Assembly (NCBI GenBank): GCA_903920975.1
Contig: CAIXNZ010000032.1
Span: 1-10,099 of the forward strand
Length of the DNA stretch: 10,099 nt
Reading direction: 5' to 3'
Origin: Candidatus Falkowiibacteriota bacterium
Lineage (GTDB): Bacteria; Patescibacteriota; Patescibacteriia; CAIXNZ01
Shown piece after piece: positions 1 to 6,639 of this stretch; the stretch's first letter is position 1; every line of letters begins with the position of its first letter. Both the position numbers and the translations under genes were made by a program. The notes under the pieces were generated by a model. The model was not told where the DNA came from, searched no databases, and saw nothing but the letters and a program-made list of their open reading frames with translations.

Positions 1-656
1 ATGTTCTTTATTTCGGTCTTGGGGTAAAGTTTTGTATCGCCAATTGGCCTCAAAGAGATATTTGCGTCACAGCGCAAATGTCCCTTTTCCATATCAGCGT
101 CAGAAACATCAAGGTAGCACATGATCTGGCGCAGTTCCTGCAAAAATATTTTGGCTTCCTGCGGTGTTTGAATATCTGGTTCAGTAACAACTTCCATTAA
201 AGGCGTACCGCCGCGATTATAATCAACCAGACTGTATTTTTTTCCATTCGGGTGCAAAAGTTTAGCCGCATCTTCTTCCAGGTGCAAGCGGTTAATCCTG
301 ATTTTTTTTATCTGCTTTGTCTCAGGAATATAAATTTCCAAGAAACCGGCCTTACCAATGGGTTTGTCAAATTGAGAAATTTGATAAGCTTTTGGTAAAT
401 CAGGATAAAAGTAATGTTTGCGATCAAATTTTGAATATTCATCAATTGTGCAATTTAAAGCTAAAGCGGTTTTGGCTGACCATCCAATGGCTTGTTTATT
501 GGCCACGGGTAAAGTGCCTGGGTGTGCTAAACACACCTGGCAGACGCAAGTATTAGGGCTCTGGTTTTCGCCGCTATTATCGCAAGTGCAAAACATTTTA
601 GTTTTAGTTTTGAGCTGGACATGAATTTCCAGACCGATAATTGGTTCAAGTTCCAT
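1..656 (-). CDS. gatB: Aspartyl/glutamyl-tRNA(Asn/Gln) amidotransferase subunit B, N-terminal 218 codons
   Basis: GatB activates and amidates Glu-tRNA(Gln) or Asp-tRNA(Asn) together with GatA and GatC in the cytoplasm. The gene runs off the left edge, so only the N-terminal catalytic part is visible; full GatB is usually about 470-500 residues. Seen directly: the opening IIGLEIHVQLKTKTKMF, a cysteine cluster (C23, C25, C37, C39, C42) at the usual metal-binding site with PNTCVCQVC, RKHYFYPDLPKAYQISQ around 79-95, a HLEEDA segment near 125-130, the family signature DYNRGGTPLMEVVTEPDI at 145-162, and GHLRCDANISLRP near 192-204. The cysteine at position 37 is one more than I expect in the motif. 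The ATG at 654-656 gives the standard N-terminus. No SD precedes it. It starts two bases after the stop of the membrane-protein gene, so the two are probably co-transcribed and translationally linked. The identification is secure. Confidence 0.97.
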   Translation of the reverse strand, partial: MELEPIIGLEIHVQLKTKTKMFCTCDNSGENQSPNTCVCQVCLAHPGTLPVANKQAIGWSAKTALALNCTIDEYSKFDRKHYFYPDLPKAYQISQFDKPIGKAGFLEIYIPETKQIKKIRINRLHLEEDAAKLLHPNGKKYSLVDYNRGGTPLMEVVTEPDIQTPQEAKIFLQELRQIMCYLDVSDADMEKGHLRCDANISLRPIGDTKLYPKTEIKN

Positions 657-658
657 AA

Positions 659-1426
659 TTATTGAATAATTGGTTTTTTAGTTTCTTTCAGGTTGTTATA
701 TAAAATTATCGTAAAACTTAAATATAACGGTAAAAGACATAAACCAACAAAATTAAAGATTATATTAAATGGAGTTACAATATAAAAATACAGATTTTCA
801 TCGGCATTTAAAGCACTTAATATTACGTAAAGAATACCCACTACAATTAATTCCAAAATCGTTACCGGCAGATAAATTGCCAAATAGGGTGCTATTAGGC
901 GCCATAGGGTTTTAAACCAACGTCCTTTGACCAATTCCTTGCTGGATGTTAAAGCTTCAAGGCCATTATTTTTATTTACTTCCAGGACATTGACATAAGA
1001 TGAAAAATAATACCAGACCATAAAAATAATACCAGGGATAATTAATAAAATAAGACCCAATCCCACAACGAGTCCCGTTAGAAATTCAACCCAGAAGAAA
1101 GACGGTACTTTTCTCAGCGATTCATGAAGTAATTGTTTCAAATTAAAGGGCTGATTTTTATAGAGTGTGTCAATTAATTTTATGGCAAATATCGAGAACC
1201 ATAAATAAAGAAAACAGAGGATAAGAATTAGCAAAATTAAGGGTATGATTATTAAACCAGAAGTAAAATCACCATTCGGTCCAATGAAAATTGATTGGAA
1301 AATTAAAAGTACCATGTCTCCCGCTAGTAGAATAAGAACTAGTTTAATAAAGAGACGAAAATTCTTGCTGTAAATTTCCCAACCCTTAATTATGATTTGT
1401 TTGACTGAAAAAAGATTTTGTTCCAT
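659..1426 (-). CDS. Polytopic membrane protein, GPDPase-membrane-domain/DUF975-like
   Basis: This 255-residue protein is strongly hydrophobic, with membrane segments at roughly 26-48, 57-85 (probably one long or two short), 110-143, 178-206 and 214-246. There is no signal peptide or soluble domain. The stretch after the third hydrophobic block, with PGIIFMVWYYFSSYVNVLEV followed by GLEALTSSKELVKGRW, is typical of the membrane domain found in glycerophosphodiester phosphodiesterase membrane-domain and DUF975/YciC-like proteins, where an IPGI..A..Y..A..V..E....G..AL..S..L..GRW pattern recurs. The biochemical role of such stand-alone proteins is unknown, so no function is assigned. It lies 39 bases after the TMK-like gene and 2 bases before gatB, in the same direction. 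The ATG at 1424-1426 has no SD, like its neighbours. I am confident it is a real gene and moderately confident of the family. Confidence 0.85.
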   Translation of the reverse strand: MEQNLFSVKQIIIKGWEIYSKNFRLFIKLVLILLAGDMVLLIFQSIFIGPNGDFTSGLIIIPLILLILILCFLYLWFSIFAIKLIDTLYKNQPFNLKQLLHESLRKVPSFFWVEFLTGLVVGLGLILLIIPGIIFMVWYYFSSYVNVLEVNKNNGLEALTSSKELVKGRWFKTLWRLIAPYLAIYLPVTILELIVVGILYVILSALNADENLYFYIVTPFNIIFNFVGLCLLPLYLSFTIILYNNLKETKKPIIQ

Positions 1427-1465
1427 ATGAAAAATTTAAAGTTTAAGTATTAAGTTTGAGTAAAA

Positions 1466-2077
1466 TTATTCAATAATACTAAGCTTACTTTTGACAATTG
1501 CCAAGATTTCTTCCTGAACTTTTTCAATCGGTTGATTGGCGCTGACTTTGTGCCAGCCAAAATCTTCAGCTAACTGAGTAAAATTTTCAGCAACTTTTTT
1601 GAGCATCGCTGGGTCTGTTTCATGGACATTAGTTTTTTCCAAGGCTTCGGCATATGGCTCGCCTTCGAATAAAATACCTAGATTTTCATTTAAAAGATGG
1701 GCATTAAGTTTATATAGCAAATCTTTGTCTACGCCTGTGGCCATGCCCCAGGCAATACCCGTACCAACATAATCTTCGGCCACAACCCAAGTGCCCTTAG
1801 CCAATCTTTCTTTAAGCTTGGGCTCATATTGGGTGCGGTTTAAGACTTGTAATAATTGGAATTCTCTGGGCGTAAAGCCATAAGAATTGCCTTCTTTTAA
1901 ATAATTAGCAATCAAAAGTCCTGATGGTTCTAAATTATAAATGGCATATTTAAGATATTCAGCATTTTTGCCAAGCTTAACAATTAGATTTTCCACCAGC
2001 ATTTTGGCTTGAGTGGACTTACCAAGTGAATTAACACCGTAAAAAACTATAAATTGACCTTTTTGTTGCGTGGGCAT
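1466..2077 (-). CDS. Thymidylate-kinase-like P-loop protein with degenerate motifs
   Basis: A 203-residue P-loop protein of thymidylate kinase fold. Seen: Walker A GVNSLGKST at 14-22 followed by the TMK-like QAKMLVENL, an LLQVLNRTQYEPKL segment near 75-88 that matches the TMK helix carrying the substrate-binding arginine (R81), and VVAEDYVGTGIAWG at 98-111, which aligns with the TMK segment VVSDRYVDSSLAYQG. In that segment the usual Asp-Arg-Tyr is Glu-Asp-Tyr, so the arginine is missing. The Asp of the TMK P-loop (GxDGxGKST) is Asn16, and the later LID-type Asp-Arg is not visible around 145-157. Length is normal for TMK. A bona fide TMK lies just upstream, so this may be a paralogue acting on another nucleotide or a regulatory protein; that is inference. 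It begins a new transcription unit (extended -10 at 2106-2114, terminator just before it) and leads into the membrane-protein gene. No SD is present. Confidence 0.85.
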   Translation of the reverse strand: MPTQQKGQFIVFYGVNSLGKSTQAKMLVENLIVKLGKNAEYLKYAIYNLEPSGLLIANYLKEGNSYGFTPREFQLLQVLNRTQYEPKLKERLAKGTWVVAEDYVGTGIAWGMATGVDKDLLYKLNAHLLNENLGILFEGEPYAEALEKTNVHETDPAMLKKVAENFTQLAEDFGWHKVSANQPIEKVQEEILAIVKSKLSIIE

Positions 2078-2105
2078 ATTTTTTTATGTTTAAGGATTTG
2101 TTTTT

Positions 2106-2114
2106 ATCTTAGCA
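2106..2114 (-). promoter_or_regulatory. Extended -10 promoter for the TMK-like/membrane protein/gatB unit
   Basis: On the minus strand the sequence reads TGCTAAGAT, that is an extended -10 TGn followed by TAAGAT. No recognisable -35 lies 17 bases upstream, where there is only a T-run from the preceding terminator. It sits between the terminator of the dTMP operon and the start codon at 2077, leaving a leader of roughly 22 bases. Same TGc-TA pattern as two of the plus-strand promoters. Confidence 0.5.
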
Positions 2115-2125
2115 TATTTTTAGAA

Positions 2126-2155
2126 AATAAAAAATAGCCGTAAATGGGCTATTTT
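2126..2155 (-). terminator. Rho-independent terminator of the dTMP-supply operon
   Basis: Read on the minus strand, AAATAGCC and GGCTATTT form an 8-base-pair stem around a loop of about 7 bases, followed by a T-rich tail (TTTTTTATTTT when the end of the stem is counted). It lies about 30 bases past the thymidylate kinase stop codon and before the next promoter, which separates the two units. Confidence 0.75.
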
Positions 2156-2181
2156 TCTTAACTAAATATTAAATTTTACAT

Positions 2182-2862
2182 TCAAATAATTTTTTTTACT
2201 TCTTGCCAAAGTTGCTCGTTGATATCTTCAATTTTAGCCAAATTATTATTTGGCGCGCAACTAATGGTTATCCAGCCGTATTTATCAGCCACATATTTAT
2301 AAGCTGACGCTGCGTCAATAAGATGTTGCAAGTCCGCCTCATGGATATCCCGCTTTTTTCCGCCGACATAGTCGCGATGGCCTTTTTTATCAACCAGCTG
2401 TTGTCCGATTTCCGGAGGCATAAAAAGCAAAATGGTCAAATCTGGCCTTGGTATTTGAAATATGTTGTATTCTAAATTATCAAGCCAGTCCAGAAATTCG
2501 TCTCTGGCCGCCAGATTTTTAATTTTGCCGGCTTGATGGCCCATATTTGACGAAACATAACGGTTGCTAATGACAATATTTCCTTCAGCCAGCCATTTTT
2601 TTATTTCAAAAGAAGCTGCGTAGCGATCACAGGCATAAAAAATCGAGCCGCGGTAAGGGCCGACTTCATTGGCACTGCCATATTTGCCGTTTAAATATTC
2701 TTCAACCAGACCAGCGCTTTTTTCTCCGTAGCGGGGGAAGTCAATCATTTTGACTGGCTGGCCTACTTTGGTTAATTTTTCAACCAGCAGTTTAGTTTGA
2801 GTGGCTTTGCCAGAGCCATCTGTGCCATCAATAACAATAAATTTTCCTTTTTTCTCTGCCAT
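2182..2862 (-). CDS. tmk: Thymidylate kinase (dTMP kinase)
   Basis: This 226-residue enzyme phosphorylates dTMP to dTDP using ATP, in the cytoplasm. Seen: Walker A GTDGSGKAT at 13-21 with the TMK-type Asp, DFPRYGEKS at 41-49 (the dTMP-binding FPRY element), FYACDRYAAS at 75-84 with the substrate-binding Arg80, and SNRYVSSNMGHQAGK at 99-113, the counterpart of the DR(Y/H) motif with Asn in place of Asp. A basic LID-like stretch KKGHRDYVGGKKRD lies at 159-172. The FPRY-containing, NRY version is the longer variant also seen in eukaryotic-like and some archaeal and CPR enzymes, by recollection of the family. The stop is TGA, the only one I read among the genes here, with a TAA two codons on. The gene begins two bases after the thymidylate synthase stop, so product and next enzyme are made from one mRNA. 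No convincing SD. Confidence 0.93.
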   Translation of the reverse strand: MAEKKGKFIVIDGTDGSGKATQTKLLVEKLTKVGQPVKMIDFPRYGEKSAGLVEEYLNGKYGSANEVGPYRGSIFYACDRYAASFEIKKWLAEGNIVISNRYVSSNMGHQAGKIKNLAARDEFLDWLDNLEYNIFQIPRPDLTILLFMPPEIGQQLVDKKGHRDYVGGKKRDIHEADLQHLIDAASAYKYVADKYGWITISCAPNNNLAKIEDINEQLWQEVKKII

Positions 2863-2864
2863 AA

Positions 2865-4250
2865 TTATATTTTTAATTCCTGATCCTGGAGATAGGGAAC
2901 TTTCTTTTTTAAAGCCAATTCTGCTTTGGCCAGCTCTTTGCCCAGATCAAGGGCGTGGAGTATGTCAGAAATAAAAGTAAAAATTTGGTTTTGTATTTCT
3001 ACGCTTGAGTGGCCTTCAAATTTTTGAATGAATTGGCCATCGGGGGAAAAGTGGCTAACAACTATTTTATCCTGCTCAACCTTGATTTCAAAATTACCCC
3101 GCGGGTCTTGAATACATTCTGTTTTGGGTTTGTGCTTTTCTACCATTTCTGAAGCTGATAAAAAATCTCGTTCGTAAATATGTGCCGAGCTTGAGACGAT
3201 GCAGAGTTTGCCTATTTTTAGATTAAGCGCCTGGGCTATTTCTTTTTGTACATTTCTTAGGGCAAAAGCATTTTGCGGCCAGGCGCGGTACATATCATTT
3301 GATCTAATAAAAGTAGTTAGATACACTCTCTCTCTTTGCACCAGGGCCTGGATAAGGTTAATGCAGGGACTTTTGGGGTTGCCAGTGTCTTTCATCACAT
3401 CCCAAGTAAAGGCAATAGCGCGGCGGCTGAAATTATTCTCCTTTAGTTCTTTTATCATTTCCTTGACCTGATTGATGCCATTAAAATTTCTAAAGCGGCT
3501 GCCATAAGTATATTCAACGCCATCGAGAATGTGGTCGGTCATAAGTTGAGGATAATAATTTTCCAGGTCCTTTTTATTGAAATATAAAAAATCAGGCAAA
3601 AACGGGTTGTCCGGGTCCTCGTCGCTGATTATGGTAGTGATATTGACCAGCTCTCTTTGCATCTCGGCATATTGACTCATTTTATTGACGCCAAATTTCA
3701 AGACTCTATCCAAGACTTTTAGCCAGAGGTCAGCAATTTTTTTATCTTCGAGCCGAAAACAAACCTCTTCACTGGGAAAATCAGTATTTTCTCTTTGCTT
3801 TTGGTCAGGAAAATCAATAATTTCTTTCAGCCAATTTTCTGGCGCGTTTTGTTTTACTAAAACTTGATTAAGCTCGCTTTCGTTGATAAAAATAGTATTT
3901 TTCTTGAACCACATACGAAACTCCTGGACTTTGTCTGCTGGTATTTCTTTATGAATTATTTGGAGGCCCTGATTTTCCGTTAAAAAATTATGGAAAAATT
4001 TTAAACTTCCCGATAAGTCATTGCCGGTTACAATGAGCTTGGAAATTTTTGGATTGCAAAAAATGTTACGAATTATGTAGTTGATACCTTCTTTACTGTA
4101 AAGTTGGCCGATGGCGCCAATTTTGCTTTTGTTTTCGTCTGAAATAATCTCATTAATATGTTCTTTTTTTGTCCAACCACAAATAATGCCGATAAAGCCA
4201 TCGGCATTGGGAATAATTATTTGATTTGAGTAATATTTTGGCCAGGCCAT
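2865..4250 (-). CDS. thyA: Thymidylate synthase with an N-terminal MtrA-like domain
   Basis: The C-terminal half (about 185-440) is a folate-dependent thymidylate synthase of the ThyA family, which methylates dUMP to dTMP with methylene-tetrahydrofolate. Visible landmarks: YTYGSRFRNF near 247-256, the phosphate-binding pair Arg276-Arg277 in FSRRAIAFTWD, the catalytic Cys296 in KSPCINLIQ, the RSNDMYRAWPQNAFAL block at 316-331 (counterpart of RS.D..LG.PFN), and SSSAHIYERD at 353-362 (counterpart of the GDxHIY motif). The spacing resembles archaeal-type ThyA more than E. coli ThyA. The first 135 or so residues are extra: GIICGW, KIGAIGQLYSKEGINYIIRN (43-62) and PKISKLIVTGNDLSGSLKFF (67-86) resemble the corrinoid-binding subunit MtrA of tetrahydromethanopterin methyltransferase and related domains (possibly Pfam DUF4346). 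The position where MtrA has its cobalt-binding His appears to be Ser. It sits 5 bases after the kinase gene and 2 before tmk. The fusion is clear; the role of the extra domain is unknown. Confidence 0.92.
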   Translation of the reverse strand: MAWPKYYSNQIIIPNADGFIGIICGWTKKEHINEIISDENKSKIGAIGQLYSKEGINYIIRNIFCNPKISKLIVTGNDLSGSLKFFHNFLTENQGLQIIHKEIPADKVQEFRMWFKKNTIFINESELNQVLVKQNAPENWLKEIIDFPDQKQRENTDFPSEEVCFRLEDKKIADLWLKVLDRVLKFGVNKMSQYAEMQRELVNITTIISDEDPDNPFLPDFLYFNKKDLENYYPQLMTDHILDGVEYTYGSRFRNFNGINQVKEMIKELKENNFSRRAIAFTWDVMKDTGNPKSPCINLIQALVQRERVYLTTFIRSNDMYRAWPQNAFALRNVQKEIAQALNLKIGKLCIVSSSAHIYERDFLSASEMVEKHKPKTECIQDPRGNFEIKVEQDKIVVSHFSPDGQFIQKFEGHSSVEIQNQIFTFISDILHALDLGKELAKAELALKKKVPYLQDQELKI

Positions 4251-4255
4251 TATAA

Positions 4256-4828
4256 TTATTTAGATACTTGTTTTAGGATGTCTTCGAGTTGGCGATATAA
4301 CTCTTCAATCACGCCGTCGTTATTAATGTGAAATCGCGCGGCTTGGGCAGTATCTTTAATTTGCAATTCGCATTCTTGCTGTTCGTCTTTCTGTAATTCC
4401 GCAAAAGTTTTTTTGGCATCATCAGAATTTTCGGAGCGCTTAATGATGCGTTCAAAACGAATTTTTTGATCGGCATTTATCTCCACCAAATAAAAACCAG
4501 GAATCTGCTCCAGAAATTTAATATCGGCCATGCGCCGAACTCCGTCAACTACAATAATGGCTGAACCTGAATTTTTCACGTCATTGGCGATGGTTTTGGC
4601 CATCAAATCTTCGCCAAAGATTTTACGTAAGGCCGAAGACATTGTTTGCAGATTGTCCCGACTATGCTCAATATAAAAGCGGTCTAAAACGTCGCGCAGT
4701 ATTGTCGAGAAGCGAAAAATTTCCGCGCCGTGCTTGTTTTTAAGATAAAGGCAAGCCGTGCCCTTGCCAGAAGCAATCGGTCCGACAAACCCTAAAATTA
4801 TTTTATTTTTCATAGTTTTCAACTTCAT
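4256..4828 (-). CDS. P-loop nucleotide kinase, UPF0200/dephospho-CoA-kinase-like
   Basis: A 190-residue cytoplasmic P-loop protein. Seen: Walker A GPIASGKGT at 16-24, IIVVDGVRRMADIKF at 91-105 (a Walker B-like strand followed by the Gly-Val/Ile-Arg pair that many small-molecule kinases carry), KIRFERIIKRSE near 122-133, and a C-terminal pattern FAELQKDEQQECELQIKDTA (142-161) then ARFHINNDGVIEEL. This order matches archaeal UPF0200 proteins, which are related to dephospho-CoA kinase and adenylate kinase; substrate is not established. Its position between dCMP deaminase and thymidylate synthase suggests a nucleotide-metabolism substrate, perhaps a (deoxy)nucleoside monophosphate, but that is inference. 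The start is uncertain: the ATG at 4826-4828 or the in-frame ATG at 4811-4813 (residue 6). Both overlap the end of the deaminase gene, by 26 or 11 bases, and neither has an SD. The second gives a more typical N-terminus. Confidence 0.85.
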   Translation of the reverse strand: MKLKTMKNKIILGFVGPIASGKGTACLYLKNKHGAEIFRFSTILRDVLDRFYIEHSRDNLQTMSSALRKIFGEDLMAKTIANDVKNSGSAIIVVDGVRRMADIKFLEQIPGFYLVEINADQKIRFERIIKRSENSDDAKKTFAELQKDEQQECELQIKDTAQAARFHINNDGVIEELYRQLEDILKQVSK

Positions 4829-5294
4829 CTTGCAAGATTGTTAATTCCACTCCCGCGCATTTGAAAAGTTCTTCACTCTCTTTGCTGAGCTGGTATTTTT
4901 TTTCGCATACAACGCGTAATATGCCGGCATTAATAATCATTTTGGCGCAAGTCGGACAGGGGGTCATTTTGCAGTACATAGTGGCGCCATTAATGGCAAT
5001 GCCCAATTTAGCAGCTTGGACAATGGCATTTTGTTCAGCGTGGGTTGTTCTGACACAGTGATGAGTTTGACTGCCGTCTTCATGTATTGTGGTTTTCATC
5101 TGGTGGCCGACCTCATCACAATGAGGCAGTCCTTTTGGCGAGCCCACATAGCCAGTGACTAAAATTTGTTTATCTTTGGCGATGACGCAGCCAGATCGTC
5201 CTCGGTCGCAAGTCGCTCTCTCGGCCACAGTTTTAGCAATATCCATAAAGTATTGATCCCAGGAAGGACGTTGATGTTTTGCTTCTTCTGTCAT
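4803..5294 (-). CDS. Deoxycytidylate (dCMP) deaminase
   Basis: This 163-residue zinc enzyme converts dCMP to dUMP, the substrate of thymidylate synthase. Seen: the opening RPSWDQYFMDIAKTVAERATC at 9-29 and GCVIAKDKQILVTGYVGSPK, both typical of the dCMP deaminase/ComEB branch; the catalytic and zinc-binding HAE in TTHAEQNAI (His85, Glu87); and the zinc-binding PCPTC (Cys113 and Cys116). His79, Cys80 and Cys59 lie in the insertion that carries the extra zinc site in this branch. Length is usual. It is the first gene of the dTMP-supply operon, following a promoter at about 5334-5342, and its 3' end overlaps the kinase gene, implying translational coupling. There is no SD before the ATG at 5292-5294. 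The function is secure; the gene name varies between organisms (dcd-type names, comEB), so none is given. Confidence 0.93.
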   Translation of the reverse strand: MTEEAKHQRPSWDQYFMDIAKTVAERATCDRGRSGCVIAKDKQILVTGYVGSPKGLPHCDEVGHQMKTTIHEDGSQTHHCVRTTHAEQNAIVQAAKLGIAINGATMYCKMTPCPTCAKMIINAGILRVVCEKKYQLSKESEELFKCAGVELTILQDEVENYEK

Positions 5295-5333
5295 AATTAA
5301 TATTGTTTTAGGTTTATAAGATTTATAGATGAT

Positions 5334-5342
5334 ATTTTAACA
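5334..5342 (-). promoter_or_regulatory. Extended -10 promoter for the dTMP-supply operon
   Basis: The minus strand reads TGTTAAAAT here, a TGn extended -10 followed by TAAAAT. The -35 region 17 bases upstream (TTTATT) is weak. It lies between the rplA terminator and the dCMP deaminase start, exactly where a new transcription unit must begin, which leaves a leader of about 35 bases. Confidence 0.45.
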
Positions 5343-5371
5343 TGAAGAGTCTAAAAAATAAAGTTTTTTCA

Positions 5372-5404
5372 AAAAAAACATCCCGCGTCGCGGGGTGTTT
5401 TTTT
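5372..5404. terminator. Strong bidirectional hairpin terminator after rplA
   Basis: A GC-rich inverted repeat centred on CCGCGTCGCGG, extended by ACAT/GTGT pairing, is flanked by eight A on the left and a run of seven T on the right. Read on the minus strand it ends the secE-nusG-rplK-rplA operon 17 bases past the rplA stop, with an eight-T tail. The mirror-image tail would also allow it to act on plus-strand transcripts, though no plus-strand gene ends here. Confidence 0.88.
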
Positions 5405-5421
5405 AATATAATTCGTTTATT

Positions 5422-6123
5422 TTATAATTGGACTTTTATGCCAGGGCCCATGCTGGAAGAAATAGTTATGCCTTGGATAAAAATACCCTTTAAACTAGCT
5501 GGCTTGATGCGATTAAGCACCTCCATAAAAGCTTCAAAATTTTCAAGCAATTTTTTATCATCAAAGGAGGCCTTGCCAATTAAAAGGTGAAGATTGCCAG
5601 TATCATCTGTTTTAAAAGTAACCTTGCCTTTTTTCAGTTCTTCAACGGCCTTTTTAACATTAGGAGTAACTGTTTCAGTTTTAGGATTGGGCATTAAGCC
5701 GCGCGGACCTAAAATTTTAGCGACTTTGGCCATATCCTTCATCATCTCCGGCACAGTAATAATGACATCGAAGTTAATTTTTTGGGTCTTGGCAATCTGT
5801 TCAATGATTTCTTCGCCGCCAACAATGTCAGCGCCTGCTTCCTTGGCTTCTTTTTGCTTTTCCGCTGGAGCAACTACGGCTATTTTAATTTTTTTACCAG
5901 TGCCATGCGGTAAAACAGCGATGGAACGGACTTGCTGGTCGCTTTTTTTCGGGTCAATGCCAGTTCTGATGCTGACATCAATTGAAGCGTCAAACTTGGT
6001 AGTGGAAGTTTCTTTAACCATTTTAATGGCTTCAGCAATCGGATAGGTTTTGTTAGGATCAATTTTCTTTTTTAATTCTGCATAACGAGCTGAATGTGGT
6101 TTGTCTTTTTTAGCTCTTTTCAT
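5422..6123 (-). CDS. rplA: Large-subunit ribosomal protein L1
   Basis: L1 binds the L1 stalk of 23S rRNA and helps release deacylated tRNA from the E site; in many bacteria it also represses translation of its own mRNA. The 233-residue length is normal. Seen: YPIAEAIKMVKETSTTKFDASIDV at about 27-50 typical of the N-terminal part of domain I, RSIAVLPHGTGK at 66-77, the domain II region, and the L1 signature KILGPRGLMPNPKTETVTP at 136-154, then GKVTFKTDDTGNLHLLIGKASF and the closing TISSSMGPGIKV. The ATG at 6121-6123 gives MKRAKKDKPHSARY, usual for the family. It is the last gene of the operon, 87 bases after rplK; that gap holds a structured segment (6139-6174) that could be its feedback site. 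No SD is visible before it. Confidence 0.98.
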   Translation of the reverse strand: MKRAKKDKPHSARYAELKKKIDPNKTYPIAEAIKMVKETSTTKFDASIDVSIRTGIDPKKSDQQVRSIAVLPHGTGKKIKIAVVAPAEKQKEAKEAGADIVGGEEIIEQIAKTQKINFDVIITVPEMMKDMAKVAKILGPRGLMPNPKTETVTPNVKKAVEELKKGKVTFKTDDTGNLHLLIGKASFDDKKLLENFEAFMEVLNRIKPASLKGIFIQGITISSSMGPGIKVQL

Positions 6124-6138
6124 AAAATTATTTATAGC

Positions 6139-6174
6139 GTGGTTTTAATGAAAGGGGACTAGCCTTTCTCCCAC
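6139..6174 (-). promoter_or_regulatory. Structured RNA in the rplK-rplA gap, candidate L1 autoregulatory site
   Basis: The minus-strand RNA reads GUGG, GA, GAAAGG, a 7-base loop, CCUUUC, AUUAAAA, CCAC. That gives a 4-base-pair outer helix and a perfect 6-base-pair inner helix separated by an asymmetric internal loop (2 against 7 bases), ending 15 bases before the rplA start codon. L1 is known to recognise two helices joined by an asymmetric internal loop in both 23S rRNA and its own mRNA. The architecture and position fit; I could not verify the conserved bases of the L1 motif, so the assignment is an inference. Confidence 0.45.
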
Positions 6175-6210
6175 AATTAGAATTTAAAAATACGAAATAA
6201 GGGATTGGAA

Positions 6211-6636
6211 TTATTTTTCGATGGTAATGCCCATTTGGCGGGCAGTGCCTTCAACAATTTTCATGGCAGTCTCAACATCATCAGTATTTAAATCTTGCAA
6301 TTTTTTTTCAGCTATAGTGCGAACTTGGGCTTTGGTTACTTTACCAACTTTTTCTTGCAATGGTTTGCCTGAGCCCTTGGCAATGCCAGCGGCTTTGCGC
6401 AGTAATTCAGAGGTGGGTGGAGTTTTTAATTTAAATTCATAGGTGCGATCCTCATAAACAGTAATTTCGGTCGGCACAGTATCGCCCATCTTTTCTTTGG
6501 TGGCCTCATTAAATTTATTACAAAATTCCTGGATATTTAAGCCATGCTGACCTAAAGCCGGACCAACCGGAGGAGCGGGGGTGGCTTTGCCTGCTGAAAT
6601 TTGTAATTTGATTATAGTTTTTACTGGTTTTGGCAT
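6211..6636 (-). CDS. rplK: Large-subunit ribosomal protein L11
   Basis: L11 binds the GTPase-associated centre of 23S rRNA and contacts translation factors. The 141-residue protein has the family opening TIIKLQISAGKATPAPPVGP followed by ALGQHGLNIQEFCNKFNEAT; the two prolines near 22-23 are the well-known thiostrepton-contact region. The RNA-binding C-terminal domain is seen as GSGKPLQEKVGKVTKAQV, then RTIAEKKLQDLNTDDVETA and EGTARQMGI. The start ATG at 6634-6636 gives the standard N-terminus. It lies between nusG and rplA in the order conserved across bacteria. The 49-base gap from nusG contains a short tandem repeat (6640-6667) and no SD. Confidence 0.98.
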   Translation of the reverse strand: MPKPVKTIIKLQISAGKATPAPPVGPALGQHGLNIQEFCNKFNEATKEKMGDTVPTEITVYEDRTYEFKLKTPPTSELLRKAAGIAKGSGKPLQEKVGKVTKAQVRTIAEKKLQDLNTDDVETAMKIVEGTARQMGITIEK

Positions 6637-6639
6637 AAT

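Noticed and set aside
317..624. Two overlapping plus-strand open frames near the left end
   Set aside because: They are shadows of gatB, whose minus-strand reading shows conserved family motifs throughout.
1427..1465. Imperfect direct repeat (AAGTTTAAG / TTAAGTTTGAG) between the TMK-like and membrane-protein genes
   Set aside because: Short, imperfect and in AT-rich spacer; expected by chance.
2182..2184. TGA at the end of tmk as a sign of UGA-as-glycine recoding
   Set aside because: Reading through would add only two codons before TAA, no other gene in the window has an in-frame TGA, and the protein end is normal, so the standard bacterial code fits.
5594..6046. Long plus-strand open frame of 150 codons opposite rplA
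   Set aside because: It is antisense to a certain ribosomal protein gene, has no SD or promoter, and encodes a low-complexity hydrophobic string typical of a shadow frame.
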